Shown one piece after another: positions 42,365 through 50,992 of a DNA stretch of 64,000 nucleotides. A program made the position numbers and the translations under genes. Below the pieces are notes generated by a model. It did no database searches and had not been told where the DNA came from. It saw only the letters and a list, made by a program, of their open reading frames with translations. Each line of letters opens with the position of its first letter. Within the stretch, counting starts at the first letter, position 1. The stretch is from Paenibacillus rubinfantis (GTDB lineage Bacteria > Bacillota > Bacilli > Paenibacillales > Paenibacillaceae): positions 972,452 to 1,036,451 of the forward strand of contig NZ_LN909066.1 of assembly GCF_001486505.1 (NCBI RefSeq), read 5' to 3'.

Positions 42365-43508
42365 TAACGGACTCCAGTTAAGCTAGCCCCTTCCTCCGGC
42401 TAACGGACTCCAGAGACGTTATTCGATGTTCCGCGAGGGCTTTCCGATTCTAACGGACTCAGGAGACCTTATTTCGGGGAAATGCGGCGAGTCGGCGGCA
42501 AGTTGGGCTAAATAAGGTCGCTGGAGTCCGTTACATCGGGAAATGGCCGGGAAATCGGCAAATAAGGTCCGTACGGTCCGTTAGGACACTTTGCTTACTA
42601 AGCAAAGTCCCCTTCCTCCGGCTAACGGACTCCAGTTAAGCTAGCCCCCTTCCTCCGGCTAACGGACTCCAGAGGCGTTATTTGACGCTCCGCGAGGGTT
42701 TTCCGATTCTAACGGACTCAGGAGACCTTATTTCGAGGAAATGCGGCGAGTCGGCAGCAAGTTGGGCTAAATAAGGTCGCTGGAGTCCGTTACATCGGGA
42801 AATGGCCGGGAAATCGGCAAATAAGGGCTGTACGGTCCGTTAGACACTTGGCTTATTAAGCCTAGTCCCCCTTCCTCCGGCTAACGGACTCCAGAGACGT
42901 TATTTGACGCTCCGTGAGGGCTTTCCGATTCTAACGGACTCAGGAGACCTTATTTCGGGGAAATGCGGCGAGTCGGCGGCGAGTTGGGCCAAATAAGGTC
43001 ACTGGAGTCCGTTACATCAGGAAATAGCCGGGAAATCGGCAAATAAGGGCTGTACGGTCCGTTAGACACTTGGCTTATTAAGCCTAGTCCCCCTTCCTCC
43101 GGCTAACGGACTCCAGAGGCGTTATTCGTTGTTCCGTGAGGGCTTTCCGGTTCTAACGGACTCAGGAGACCTTATTTCGGGGAAATACGGCGAGTCGGCG
43201 GCGAGTTGGGCCAAATAAGGTCACTGGAGTCCGTTACATCAGGAAATAGCCGGGAAATCGGCAAATAAGGGCTGTACGGTCCGTTAGACACTTGGCTTAT
43301 TAAGCCTAGCCCCCTTCCGCCGGCTAACGGACTCCAGAGACGTTATTTGACGCTCCGTGAGGGCTTTCCGATTCTAACGGACTCAGGAGACCTTATTTCG
43401 GGGAAATGCGGCGAGTCGGCGGCGAGTTGGGCCAAATAAGGTCACTGGAGTCCGTTACATCAGGAAATAGCCGGGAAATCGGCAAATAAGGGCTGTACGG
43501 TCCGTTAG
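42365..43508. repeat. Array of five ~222-bp compound-palindrome tandem repeats
   Basis: Units start with TTCCTCCGGCTAACGGACTC at 42391, 42650, 42872, 43094 and 43315 (the last begins TTCCGCC), giving periods of 221-222 bp. Short 26-37 bp partial copies at 42365-42390 and 42613-42649 join a unit head to a unit tail, as if about 185 bp were deleted. Each unit holds four copies of a ~24-bp module (TAACGGACTC...ACCTTATTT), two direct and two inverted, so it can fold into nested hairpins: in unit 1 the inner arms are 42451-42474 and 42510-42533, pairing at 21 of 24 positions. No ORF, transposase or CRISPR-type spacers are seen. Units 3-5 are the most alike, suggesting recent amplification. Confidence 0.9.
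42588..42608. repeat. Linker hairpin between repeat units (example copy)
   Basis: ACTTTGCTTA and TAAGCAAAGT form a perfect 10-bp stem around one base. In later linkers (e.g. 42846-42866) the arms read ACTTGGCTTA and TAAGCCTAGT, where a T-A pair is replaced by G-C. Confidence 0.7.
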
Positions 43509-43572
43509 ATTGCGCTAAGCTCAAGATTCTGCTAAGCCCGCCCAACACCCACTGCTACCGTTACACCCGTTT

Positions 43573-43791
43573 CACCAGGCACATTAGCCACATTAGCCAC
43601 ATTAGACACACCAGGCACACCTGAGTCGCACCAGTCGCACCAGTCGCACCAGTCTCACCAGTCACATTAGTCACACTAGTCACCCTAGTCGCACCATTCG
43701 CACCAGTCACACACTAGTCACCCTAGTCGCACCATTCGCACCAGTCACACTAGTTACACCAGTTACCAGTCGCACCAGTCACACCAGTCAC
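43573..43791. repeat. Nine-base minisatellite
   Basis: About two dozen degenerate copies of CACCAGTCR (variants CATTAGCCA, CACTAGTCA, CCCTAGTCG), with a 38-bp internal duplication (starts 43674 and 43712) that breaks the phase. Some frames contain TAG stops, and no start or ribosome binding site is seen, so it is not a coding repeat. Confidence 0.85.
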
Positions 43792-43868
43792 ATGATACGT
43801 TGTCACCTTCACGTCCTTTCACGCATCGCCAATAACAAAATTTGAATATACTAAAAGGAGGGCCTCCC

Positions 43869-44366
43869 ATGGCCGGAAGAAAACCCGAAGAAATGCAGGA
43901 TGTCACGCTGCTGGGCAACCAAGGCGTGAAATATCCTTTTGATTACGCGCCCGAGGTGCTGGAGAGCTTCGATAATAAGCATCCGTACCGCGATTATTTT
44001 GTTAAGTTCAACTGCCCGGAATTCACCAGCCTTTGCCCGATCACGGGACAGCCGGACTTTGCCACCATCTACATCAGCTACATCCCTGACATCAAAATGG
44101 TGGAAAGCAAGTCGCTAAAACTGTACCTGTTCAGCTTCCGCAATCACGGCGACTTCCACGAGGACTGCGTAAACATCATCATGAACGACCTGATCAAGCT
44201 GATGGATCCGAAGTATATTGAGGTTTGGGGCAAATTTACGCCGCGCGGCGGCATTTCCATCGACCCTTACACCAATTACGGCCGCCCCGGCACCAAATAC
44301 GAAGCGATGGCCGAACATCGCCTGCTCAATCACGACATGTATCCGGAGAAAATCGACAACCGCTAA
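43869..44366 (+). CDS. queF: NADPH-dependent 7-cyano-7-deazaguanine reductase
   Basis: Reduces preQ0 to preQ1, the last step before insertion into tRNA. It is the small YkvM-type of 165 residues. The thioimide-forming Cys lies in [16 protein letters not shown], the substrate motif E(S/L)KSLK appears as [17 protein letters not shown], and FHEDCVN holds the catalytic region. Start ATG 43869 follows AAGGAGG. It belongs functionally to queC-D-E but is split from them by the repeat array; TATACT at 43847 is too close to the ribosome binding site to be a convincing promoter, so how it is transcribed is unclear. Confidence 0.95.
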   Translation: MAGRKPEEMQDVTLLGNQGVKYPFDYAPEVLESFDNKHPYRDYFVKFNCPEFTSLCPITGQPDFATIYISYIPDIKMVESKSLKLYLFSFRNHGDFHEDCVNIIMNDLIKLMDPKYIEVWGKFTPRGGISIDPYTNYGRPGTKYEAMAEHRLLNHDMYPEKIDNR

Positions 44367-44423
44367 GCTCCTGCGCTTGGAGCGGACAGATTGGGACCTT
44401 GCCATTCGAGAGAGGAGAACCTC

Positions 44424-45398
44424 ATGAAACCAAAAGTGTTTATTTCCCGGCCGATTCCCCCGGAAGTGGAAAACTACCTGGCCGAGCATTGCGAAATCAG
44501 CAAATGGGACGGCGACGGTCCGATTAGCCGAGCTCAGCTGCTGGCCAGCCTGAGCGATGTCGAAGGCCTGTTGACCGCGGACCGCAGCATCAATCAGGAG
44601 TTGCTGGATCACGCGCCTAAGTTGAAAGTGGTCAGCAATATCAGCGTCGGCTACAACAACTTTGATCTGGAAGCAATGAAGGCCCGCGGTGTGCTGGGCA
44701 CTAACACTTCGTCCGTCCTGAACGACACGGTCGCCGACCTGATCTTCGCGCTGATGCTGGACGTGGCCCGCCGCGTATCGGAGCTGGACAAATACGTGAA
44801 GGCCGGGCAATGGAAACGCGGCGACGGGCAAAATCTGTTTGGCCTAGACGTTCACCACAAGAAGCTTGGGATCATCGGGATGGGCGAAATCGGCGAAGCC
44901 GTTGCCCACCGGGGGCAATTTGGCTTCGGGATGGATGTGCTGTACCACAACCGAAGCCGCAAGCCTGATGCCGAAGTCAAGCTGGGCGCTGTTTATCGCT
45001 CCTTGGACGAATTGCTCCAGGAAGCGGATTTTATCGTGCTGATCACGCCGCTCACACCGGAAACGCGGGGGCTGATTGGTGCGCGTGAATTTGCCTTAAT
45101 GAAGCCGACGGCTGTGTTCATCAATGCCTCCAGAGGGGCAACCGTCGACGAGCAGGCGATGACCGCCGCTTTGCAAAACCGGCAAATTTACGGCGCCGGA
45201 CTCGACGTCTTCGAGAAGGAGCCGATCGATCCAGACCATCCGCTGCTGAAGCTGTCCAACGTCGTCACCTTACCGCATATCGGTTCGGCTACGGATCAAA
45301 CACGCCGGCAAATGGCCATGCGAGCCGCCGAAAATCTGGTCGCCGCGCTGGAAGGTCGGACGCCGCCAAGCCTGGTCAAAGAGCTGCGGCCGGACTGA
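44424..45398 (+). CDS. D-2-hydroxyacid dehydrogenase, glyoxylate/hydroxypyruvate reductase-like
   Basis: A 324-residue member of the D-isomer-specific 2-hydroxyacid dehydrogenases. The nucleotide loop is GIIGMGEIGEAVA, the catalytic Arg lies in NASRGATVDEQA, the Glu in DVFEKEPID and the His in LPHIGSATDQTR. It resembles gluconate/glyoxylate reductases (GhrB/YvcT group) best. In GQFGFGMDVLYHNRSRK, the NRS after the beta strand favours NADPH. Start ATG 44424 follows GAGAGGAG; the longer frame to 44391 has no ribosome binding site. Single gene. Confidence 0.88.
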   Translation: MKPKVFISRPIPPEVENYLAEHCEISKWDGDGPISRAQLLASLSDVEGLLTADRSINQELLDHAPKLKVVSNISVGYNNFDLEAMKARGVLGTNTSSVLNDTVADLIFALMLDVARRVSELDKYVKAGQWKRGDGQNLFGLDVHHKKLGIIGMGEIGEAVAHRGQFGFGMDVLYHNRSRKPDAEVKLGAVYRSLDELLQEADFIVLITPLTPETRGLIGAREFALMKPTAVFINASRGATVDEQAMTAALQNRQIYGAGLDVFEKEPIDPDHPLLKLSNVVTLPHIGSATDQTRRQMAMRAAENLVAALEGRTPPSLVKELRPD

Positions 45399-45408
45399 CC
45401 CCGATGTT

Positions 45409-45442
45409 GACCATGACCATGACCATGATCATGATCATGGTC
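45409..45442. repeat. Hexamer repeat ending in a perfect 22-bp palindrome
   Basis: Repeats of GACCAT change to GATCAT and close with GGTC, so positions 45421-45442 equal their own reverse complement. No T run follows; it lies between the dehydrogenase stop and the terminator. Confidence 0.6.
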
Positions 45443-45532
45443 TAAGCCAGCCTTAGCAGGCATAAGCAGCAGGCAGCAACAGATCCCTACCCACTCCCAC
45501 TCCTCGAGGCCGGTTCATAAACCACAAACCAA

Positions 45533-45579
45533 AAACTCCCCGGGCTCCGTTAGCGTAAGCAACGGTGCCCGGGGAGTTT
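45533..45579. terminator. Strong bidirectional terminator
   Basis: AAACTCCCCGGGC and GCCCGGGGAGTTT with an additional inner stem (CCGTT/AACGG) and loop GCGTAAGC, between convergent genes. Confidence 0.88.
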
Positions 45580-45580
45580 C

Positions 45581-46156
45581 TTATTCGTTGAGCAAATCGG
45601 CCGGATCACGGTCGCCCAGTCGGCCGGCCACGGCATCTTCGTATAACCGGCGCAGCCAGGAGAGCTCGGTTCGCGCATGCTCGTAACGGCCGGCCATCAG
45701 ATGCAACACGCTCCGCGGCACGATCCCCCGATGCTCCTCGTAGACCTGGTAACTCAAATTTACCTGATGCTCCGCTTCCCGGATGCGGTCCTGCAGCATA
45801 GCGGCCACTTTGTCGCGGTCGCCATGCCTTGCGAACACCAGAGCCACATGCAGCGGATGATAACCGGAGGCTTCCTCCTGAAACCGGTCGATCAGCAGCT
45901 TCTGAAAATACTCCCGGCCCTTGTCCGTAATCCGGTATACCGTCTTATCCGGGCGTCCCTCGGTTTGGATCGTTTCCACAGCCTCGATGTATGCGGCCTT
46001 CGCCAACTGGTCGACCGCGTAATATAACGAGCCGATTTTGAAATTGCCATGCTGGTCGAGGAAGCGGTCCCGGATGCGAATCAGCATCTCGTAGGGATGC
46101 TGATCCTCCTCCAGCAACAGCCCCAGGATGCAGAGCCGAATCGCCAAAGCCTTCAT
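45581..46156 (-). CDS. PadR-family transcriptional regulator
   Basis: A 191-residue PadR regulator: winged helix in residues 1-90 (LGLLLEEDQHPYEMLIRIRD, FKIGSLYYAVDQLAKAAYIE, VYRITDKGREYF) followed by a helical C-terminal dimerisation domain. PadR proteins commonly repress an adjacent efflux pump and are relieved by its substrate. It lies 6 nt downstream of the MFS gene on the same strand, and a perfect 16-bp palindrome just upstream of that MFS gene is a likely operator. Confidence 0.88.
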   Translation of the reverse strand: MKALAIRLCILGLLLEEDQHPYEMLIRIRDRFLDQHGNFKIGSLYYAVDQLAKAAYIEAVETIQTEGRPDKTVYRITDKGREYFQKLLIDRFQEEASGYHPLHVALVFARHGDRDKVAAMLQDRIREAEHQVNLSYQVYEEHRGIVPRSVLHLMAGRYEHARTELSWLRRLYEDAVAGRLGDRDPADLLNE

Positions 46157-46162
46157 CGTCCG

Positions 46163-47686
46163 CTAACCCTGCTGATTCGAAGGCTTGGCCGCCACGCGCT
46201 CGATCCGGTCCTTCGGCATCGCGATCACAACCAACACCGCGCAGACGGCAGGAACAAGAGCCCACAGAAAGGTATGGGCGATCGAAGAGGACATGGCCTC
46301 CGTGATTTTATCCAAAATCTCTGGCGGAATCAGGGCTCTTTTCTCCGGACTCAGCGCCTCCCGAGTATCGCCGAAATTCGCCCCGCCTTGTCCCATACCA
46401 GCGAACGCATCGGTCATCGCTCCCGACATCAGGTTGCGCTGCACGATGCCAAAAATCGTAATCCCCAGCGTCATCCCAAGCGAACGCAGGAACGAGTTGG
46501 TTGACGTCGCCGCTCCGCGCTGCCGCATGTCGAAGTGATGCACGGACGCCATGCTGAGCACCGAGAAGGAGAAGCCCACGCCAAACCCGGTCAGGATGCT
46601 GTAAGCCGTAAGCAGCAAACGGGAGGTGTCGTTTGTCAGCGTGCTGAGCGCAAAAATCCCGCCGACGAAGCAAACCACCGACAAAGCCATAACCGTGCGG
46701 TAAGGGATGCGGGAAGCGAGCATCCCGCCCAGCATGCTGCCGATGACCGAACCGATCATCATCGGCATCAGAATAATGCCGGAGTTGGTCGCCGAGCCGC
46801 CGTATACGCCTTGCACGAAGATCGGAATGTACACCGTAGCAACGATAAAGACGCTCCCGTAAAATAAAGCCAGCAAACAGCTTGTCGCGTAAAGCCGGTT
46901 TTTGAACATGTCAAACGAAATGATCGGCTCTTGCGCTTTCGTCTCGAGCAGCAGGAACGCGGCAAATAACACGGCAAATCCGGCAAACAAGCCTAGAATC
47001 ACACCGGAATTCCATGCGTATTTCTCACCGCCCAGCTCCAGCGCAAACATCAGACACACTACGGCGCCAACCAAGGTAAACGCCCCGCCCCAGTCGATCT
47101 GCTGCTTCGCGTGGGACAGCGACTCTTTATAGTAGGCGATAATCAACACCAACGACACGATGCCGATGGGTACGTTAATGTAAAATACCCAATGCCAGCT
47201 AAGCGAGTCGGTGATGAACGCACCCAGCAGCGGACCAAAAATGCTCGACGTGCCAAAGACGGCGCCCATCAGCCCGGTCATTTTCCCGCGTTTCTCCACC
47301 GGGAAGATATCATAAATAATCGTAAACGCAATCGGCATCAACGCGCCCCCGCCGATCCCTTGAATCGCCCGGAAGATGCTAAGCTGCACGATGCTGCCGG
47401 CAAGTCCGCACAAGACGGAGCCCAACAGAAACATCACAATGCCAAACAGGAAAAAGCGTTTCCGCCCGTACATATCCGACAGCTTGCCAAAGATCGGCGT
47501 CCCCGCCATAACGGTGACCATGTAAGCCGAAGTCACCCAAACAAACTGCTCCAGCCCGCCAAGGTCGGCAACAATCGTTCCCATCGCGGTCGTCACAATC
47601 GTATTGTCCATCGCCGACATCAGGATCGCCAGCATCAAACCGACCAGGATCAGCCGGGTAGGATCTTTCTTTTCAGTAGCCAACAT
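46163..47686 (-). CDS. Drug efflux MFS transporter, DHA2 (14-helix) family
   Basis: A 507-residue major facilitator with fourteen helices. The motif D1-type start LMSAMDNTIVTTAMGTI, motif A GKLSDMYGRKRFFLFG and motif C-like GAVFGTSSIFGPLLGAFI identify the EmrB/QacA drug:proton antiporters. A four-helix C-terminal segment and a large extracellular loop around residues 420-455 fit. Start ATG at 47686 follows AAAGGGGAG. First gene of an MFS-padR unit. Substrates are unknown. Confidence 0.9.
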   Translation of the reverse strand: MLATEKKDPTRLILVGLMLAILMSAMDNTIVTTAMGTIVADLGGLEQFVWVTSAYMVTVMAGTPIFGKLSDMYGRKRFFLFGIVMFLLGSVLCGLAGSIVQLSIFRAIQGIGGGALMPIAFTIIYDIFPVEKRGKMTGLMGAVFGTSSIFGPLLGAFITDSLSWHWVFYINVPIGIVSLVLIIAYYKESLSHAKQQIDWGGAFTLVGAVVCLMFALELGGEKYAWNSGVILGLFAGFAVLFAAFLLLETKAQEPIISFDMFKNRLYATSCLLALFYGSVFIVATVYIPIFVQGVYGGSATNSGIILMPMMIGSVIGSMLGGMLASRIPYRTVMALSVVCFVGGIFALSTLTNDTSRLLLTAYSILTGFGVGFSFSVLSMASVHHFDMRQRGAATSTNSFLRSLGMTLGITIFGIVQRNLMSGAMTDAFAGMGQGGANFGDTREALSPEKRALIPPEILDKITEAMSSSIAHTFLWALVPAVCAVLVVIAMPKDRIERVAAKPSNQQG

Positions 47687-47704
47687 CTTCTCCCCTTTGT
47701 TTCT

Positions 47705-47720
47705 TATTCAAATTTGAATA
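47705..47720. promoter_or_regulatory. Perfect palindrome, candidate PadR operator
   Basis: TATTCAAATTTGAATA is fully self-complementary and lies 19 nt before the MFS start. On the minus strand a possible promoter (TTTACT, 16 nt, TAAAAT) precedes it, so binding would block transcription. Confidence 0.5.
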
Positions 47721-47874
47721 CATAACCTCTTCCTATTTTATTGAAAATATTTAAAAAGTAAACCTTTTGATTCAACCTATCGCTTCTCACAGCCCACCCT
47801 GCCGATAACTATCGTTCTCGCGCGCTTTGCCCTATAATGGAACAAGAGATCGAACGAAAGGAAGTTTTTTCAAA

Positions 47875-48960
47875 ATGAATGAAAAATGGAGCGAATTAGA
47901 ACGCAAAATGCGCGAATCCGGGGTCAGCACACTGCTGATCACCGATCCGAAGCATGTGTATTACCTTACCGGCTTCCTGAGCAATCCGCATGAACGCTTT
48001 CTCGGCGCCGTCCTCCAAGCCGGAAGCGAACCTTTCCTGGTCGTTCCTGCGCTGGATGAGGAAACGGCCCGCAAAGCCACGGACCTTGCCGAGATCCTCA
48101 CCCACGGCGATACGGACGATCCTTATACCCTGCTGAAACAGCGCCTGGCCGGCACGATTGGCACACTTGGCCTTGAGAAGGAGCAGGTCTCCGTGGCCAA
48201 TTTCGAGCGAATGCAGGAGAAGCTCGCATTTTCTAGATATATGGATGCAGGACCTTGGCTACGGGATATGCGGGTGCGCAAAAGCGCGGAAGAGGTCGGC
48301 AAAATTAAGCATGCCGTAGGTTTAATCGAGCAGGTGCTCAGCGAATCGCTGAAAAAAGTCAAGGAAGACGTAAGCGAAAGCGAGCTTGTAGCGGAAGTCG
48401 AATACCAGATTCGTAAGCTTGGCGCGGACGGCCCTTCCTTCGATTCCATGGTGTTGTCCGGTGAGAAAACGGCTCTGCCGCACGGAGTTCCCGGCGACCG
48501 GCGAATCCGTCGCGGAGACCTCCTCATGTTCGACATCGGCGTTTATGCGGACGGCTACGCGTCCGATATCACCCGTACCTTCGGAGTTGGCGAACTCTCC
48601 GAGGAATTGGTTCGGATCTACGATACCGTGCTTGCCGCCAACGAAGCGGCGATTGCCGCCATTCGGCCGGGCGTTACGTTCGCTTCCATCGACCGCGCCG
48701 CCCGCGAGGTGATCGAAGCGGCTGGCTACGGCCCTTATTTTGTCCATCGCCTGGGTCATGGGCTGGGAATCGACGTGCACGAGTTCCCTTCCGTTCATGG
48801 GGAGAACGAGTTTCTCCTGGCGGAAGGCCACGTATTTACCGTTGAACCGGGCGTCTATGTGCCGGGAGTCGGCGGAGTGCGTATCGAAGACGATGTGCTG
48901 GTGACATCAAACGGCGTGGAAGTCTTAACGTCCTACCCCAAACAGTTAACTTATATCTAA
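47875..48960 (+). CDS. M24-family Xaa-Pro dipeptidase/aminopeptidase
   Basis: A 361-residue two-domain peptidase: creatinase-like N-terminal domain (about 1-130) and pita-bread catalytic domain. The five metal ligands are visible: two Asp in DIGVYADGYASDITRTFG, His in GHGLGIDVHE, Glu in TVEPGVYVPG and Glu in VRIEDDVLV. Such enzymes cut bonds next to proline. Start ATG 47875 follows AAAGGAAG; TATAAT at 47833 is a plausible -10 box. Single gene with terminator. Confidence 0.92.
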   Translation: MNEKWSELERKMRESGVSTLLITDPKHVYYLTGFLSNPHERFLGAVLQAGSEPFLVVPALDEETARKATDLAEILTHGDTDDPYTLLKQRLAGTIGTLGLEKEQVSVANFERMQEKLAFSRYMDAGPWLRDMRVRKSAEEVGKIKHAVGLIEQVLSESLKKVKEDVSESELVAEVEYQIRKLGADGPSFDSMVLSGEKTALPHGVPGDRRIRRGDLLMFDIGVYADGYASDITRTFGVGELSEELVRIYDTVLAANEAAIAAIRPGVTFASIDRAAREVIEAAGYGPYFVHRLGHGLGIDVHEFPSVHGENEFLLAEGHVFTVEPGVYVPGVGGVRIEDDVLVTSNGVEVLTSYPKQLTYI

Positions 48961-48989
48961 CACGAGATGTTAGTATCGATTTCGAATCA

Positions 48990-49028
48990 AGCCTTGGGCT
49001 CCGAAACGAGCCAAAAGGCTCTTTTTTT
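48990..49028 (+). terminator. Terminator after the dipeptidase gene
   Basis: AGCCTTGGGCTC and GAGCCAAAAGGCT form an imperfect stem followed by CTTTTTTT. Confidence 0.8.
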
Positions 49029-49225
49029 CGTCTTTTTCCGATAGATTTAGGTATATTTAGTTGAAAGTTCTTACGAAAACCAAAAAAAGTACGACTTTTT
49101 CATTTTCAAAGGACGTTTTTTCCTATAAAATGATTCTTATGAACCACTGGTTAAAAAGAGATAACGCTGGTTCGACCCATGCATCGATAAAAATCCATTA
49201 TTTAAGGGGAACGGAGAGGATTTTC

Positions 49226-50917
49226 GTGTTTAAGGTCATTAATCGCTCCATAAGCCGCAGACTGATGAGTACCTATGCGGTGATCATTGTCGTATCATCA
49301 CTTTTATTTAGCGTCAGCTTTTATAACATCTCGATGGGGATCATTGACCAAAATGTACTGCCGCAGTTCGACAAAGTGCTGCAAACCAGTACCCAGGACA
49401 TCTTCAAACGGCTGGATACGACGCAATCTCTGCAATTGCTCAGCGGGAAAGATAATTCACGTTTTACGGTGGAGACGTATCTAACGAAAAGCGCCAAGGA
49501 TTTTAACTTGAGTACCGCTTATCTGCTCCATATTCAAGAAGATGGCGCTACCGTGTTGGCGACCAACGAAAATTCCGGGATGAAACCCGGCGATAAGGTG
49601 GAGCTCCAGCCGGCCATGACCGAGGCGGCCAGTGGCGGGGTACATATCAGCGATCTGTATACCAACCAATTCGGTTCGCAAAAAACCGCCTTCATCGCGA
49701 TCCCCGGCAGCAAAGCCATGCTCGCCGTTGGCCTTGACGCCACTTTTATCGATGAGAAGAAGGATCAGATTTTATACATATGTATCGGGATCACCCTGCT
49801 CGTCATTGTTGTTGGGATGGCGGCCGCTTATTTTGTCAGCACGCGCATCACAAAGCCGATCAAGAAGCTGGTGGCCGTTACGGAAAAAATGGCCGGCGGC
49901 GACTTCCGCCAAACGGTCGAAGTAAAGGGACATGACGAGGTTGCCCAATTGGCCGGCAGCTTCCGGACGATGACCAATCAGCTTAAGGACATGTTTGCGG
50001 CCGTTATGCAAACGTCCCACGCGGTCGTTGGCGGCTCGGAAGACTTGTCCCGATCGGTAACGACGTTTGAGGATTTAATCTCCCGGTCCAATGCGGCTAC
50101 CCGGGAAATCGAAGCCGGCAGCATGACGATTGCCTCGGCCGCGGCTGAGAACGCCCGGGCGATGGAGGAAATTTCGCAGGGCGTACAGCACATCGCCTCT
50201 TCGTCCGCCGAAGTGACCGAGCGGATCGGACAAGCCGCCGATGAAGCCGGCACCGGCAACACATTAGCCCAAACGGCTGTTACGCAAATGCAACACGTGG
50301 AAGATGCGGCAAACCGAACGCTGGAGCATATTCGTACGTTAAACGATCGCTCGGAGTCCATTTCCAACGTGGTTGGGACGATTACGGAAATTACGAAACA
50401 GATTAATATTTTGGCGCTGAACGCTGCAATCGAGGCCGCACGGGCCGGCGAGCACGGCAAAGGCTTCGCCGTCGTCGCCGAGGAAGTCCGCAAGCTAGCC
50501 GAACAATCCCGCTTGGCGATGGAGGAAATCGGCGAGAACCTGCACAGCATCCGGGAGGAATCGGAAAATTCCGTCAGCGCGATGCAACGGGCCAGCGAGG
50601 AAATCGTCTCCGGTACGGAACGCGTAAAGCAGGCCGGACAAGCGTTCGAGCAATTGACGGAGCTCATCCAAAACGTCAATTTGACGATTCAATCCGTCTC
50701 GGCTTCGACGCAAGAGGTATCCGCCGGGACCGAGGAAGTGACCGCTTCCGTCGAGGAGTCGGCCAACATTACGGCCAAGTCACTGGCCAATATGGAGCAA
50801 ATCGCCAGCTACTCGCAGCAGCAGCTCGATGAAATGGATCACCACGCACGGACGGTTCGTTCGCTACACGAGCAGGCCTTGTCGCTTCAGGAATCCATTG
50901 CGAAATTCCGGATTTAA
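49226..50917 (+). CDS. Methyl-accepting chemotaxis protein
   Basis: A 563-residue chemoreceptor: membrane helix 1 (about 15-38, [17 protein letters not shown]), an extracytoplasmic sensor of about 140 residues, helix 2 (about 183-205, [20 protein letters not shown]), HAMP, then the signalling coiled coil with tip [20 protein letters not shown] and the C-terminal methylation region. The start is GTG 49226 after GGAGAGG; the open frame extends to 49061 but without ribosome binding site and with an unlikely basic leader. Unlike the chemoreceptor at 13.5 kb it has both membrane helices. Ligand unknown. Confidence 0.9.
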   Translation: MFKVINRSISRRLMSTYAVIIVVSSLLFSVSFYNISMGIIDQNVLPQFDKVLQTSTQDIFKRLDTTQSLQLLSGKDNSRFTVETYLTKSAKDFNLSTAYLLHIQEDGATVLATNENSGMKPGDKVELQPAMTEAASGGVHISDLYTNQFGSQKTAFIAIPGSKAMLAVGLDATFIDEKKDQILYICIGITLLVIVVGMAAAYFVSTRITKPIKKLVAVTEKMAGGDFRQTVEVKGHDEVAQLAGSFRTMTNQLKDMFAAVMQTSHAVVGGSEDLSRSVTTFEDLISRSNAATREIEAGSMTIASAAAENARAMEEISQGVQHIASSSAEVTERIGQAADEAGTGNTLAQTAVTQMQHVEDAANRTLEHIRTLNDRSESISNVVGTITEITKQINILALNAAIEAARAGEHGKGFAVVAEEVRKLAEQSRLAMEEIGENLHSIREESENSVSAMQRASEEIVSGTERVKQAGQAFEQLTELIQNVNLTIQSVSASTQEVSAGTEEVTASVEESANITAKSLANMEQIASYSQQQLDEMDHHARTVRSLHEQALSLQESIAKFRI

Positions 50918-50944
50918 ACCGGCAATGCCAAGATAAAAAAAAGC

Positions 50945-50992
50945 ACCCTGACCCTCCCCAGAATAGCGGGGCTTACGGTCAGGGTATTTTTT
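50945..50992. terminator. Bidirectional terminator
   Basis: ACCCTGACC and GGTCAGGGT with inner CCCC/GGGG, flanked by A and T runs, between convergent chemoreceptor and radical SAM genes. Confidence 0.88.

Noticed and set aside
42365-43508. Tandem repeats considered as a CRISPR array
   Set aside because: Units are ~222 bp with no short constant repeats separated by unique spacers, internal modules are inverted as well as direct, and no cas genes are nearby.
43573-43791. Nine-base repeat considered as coding for a tripeptide-repeat protein
   Set aside because: No start codon or ribosome binding site, stop codons (TAG) in some frames, and a 38-bp duplication that shifts the frame.
49061-49225. 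Longer N terminus of the second chemoreceptor
   Set aside because: No ribosome binding site and an unlikely basic leader; GTG 49226 with GGAGAGG starts directly before the first membrane helix.
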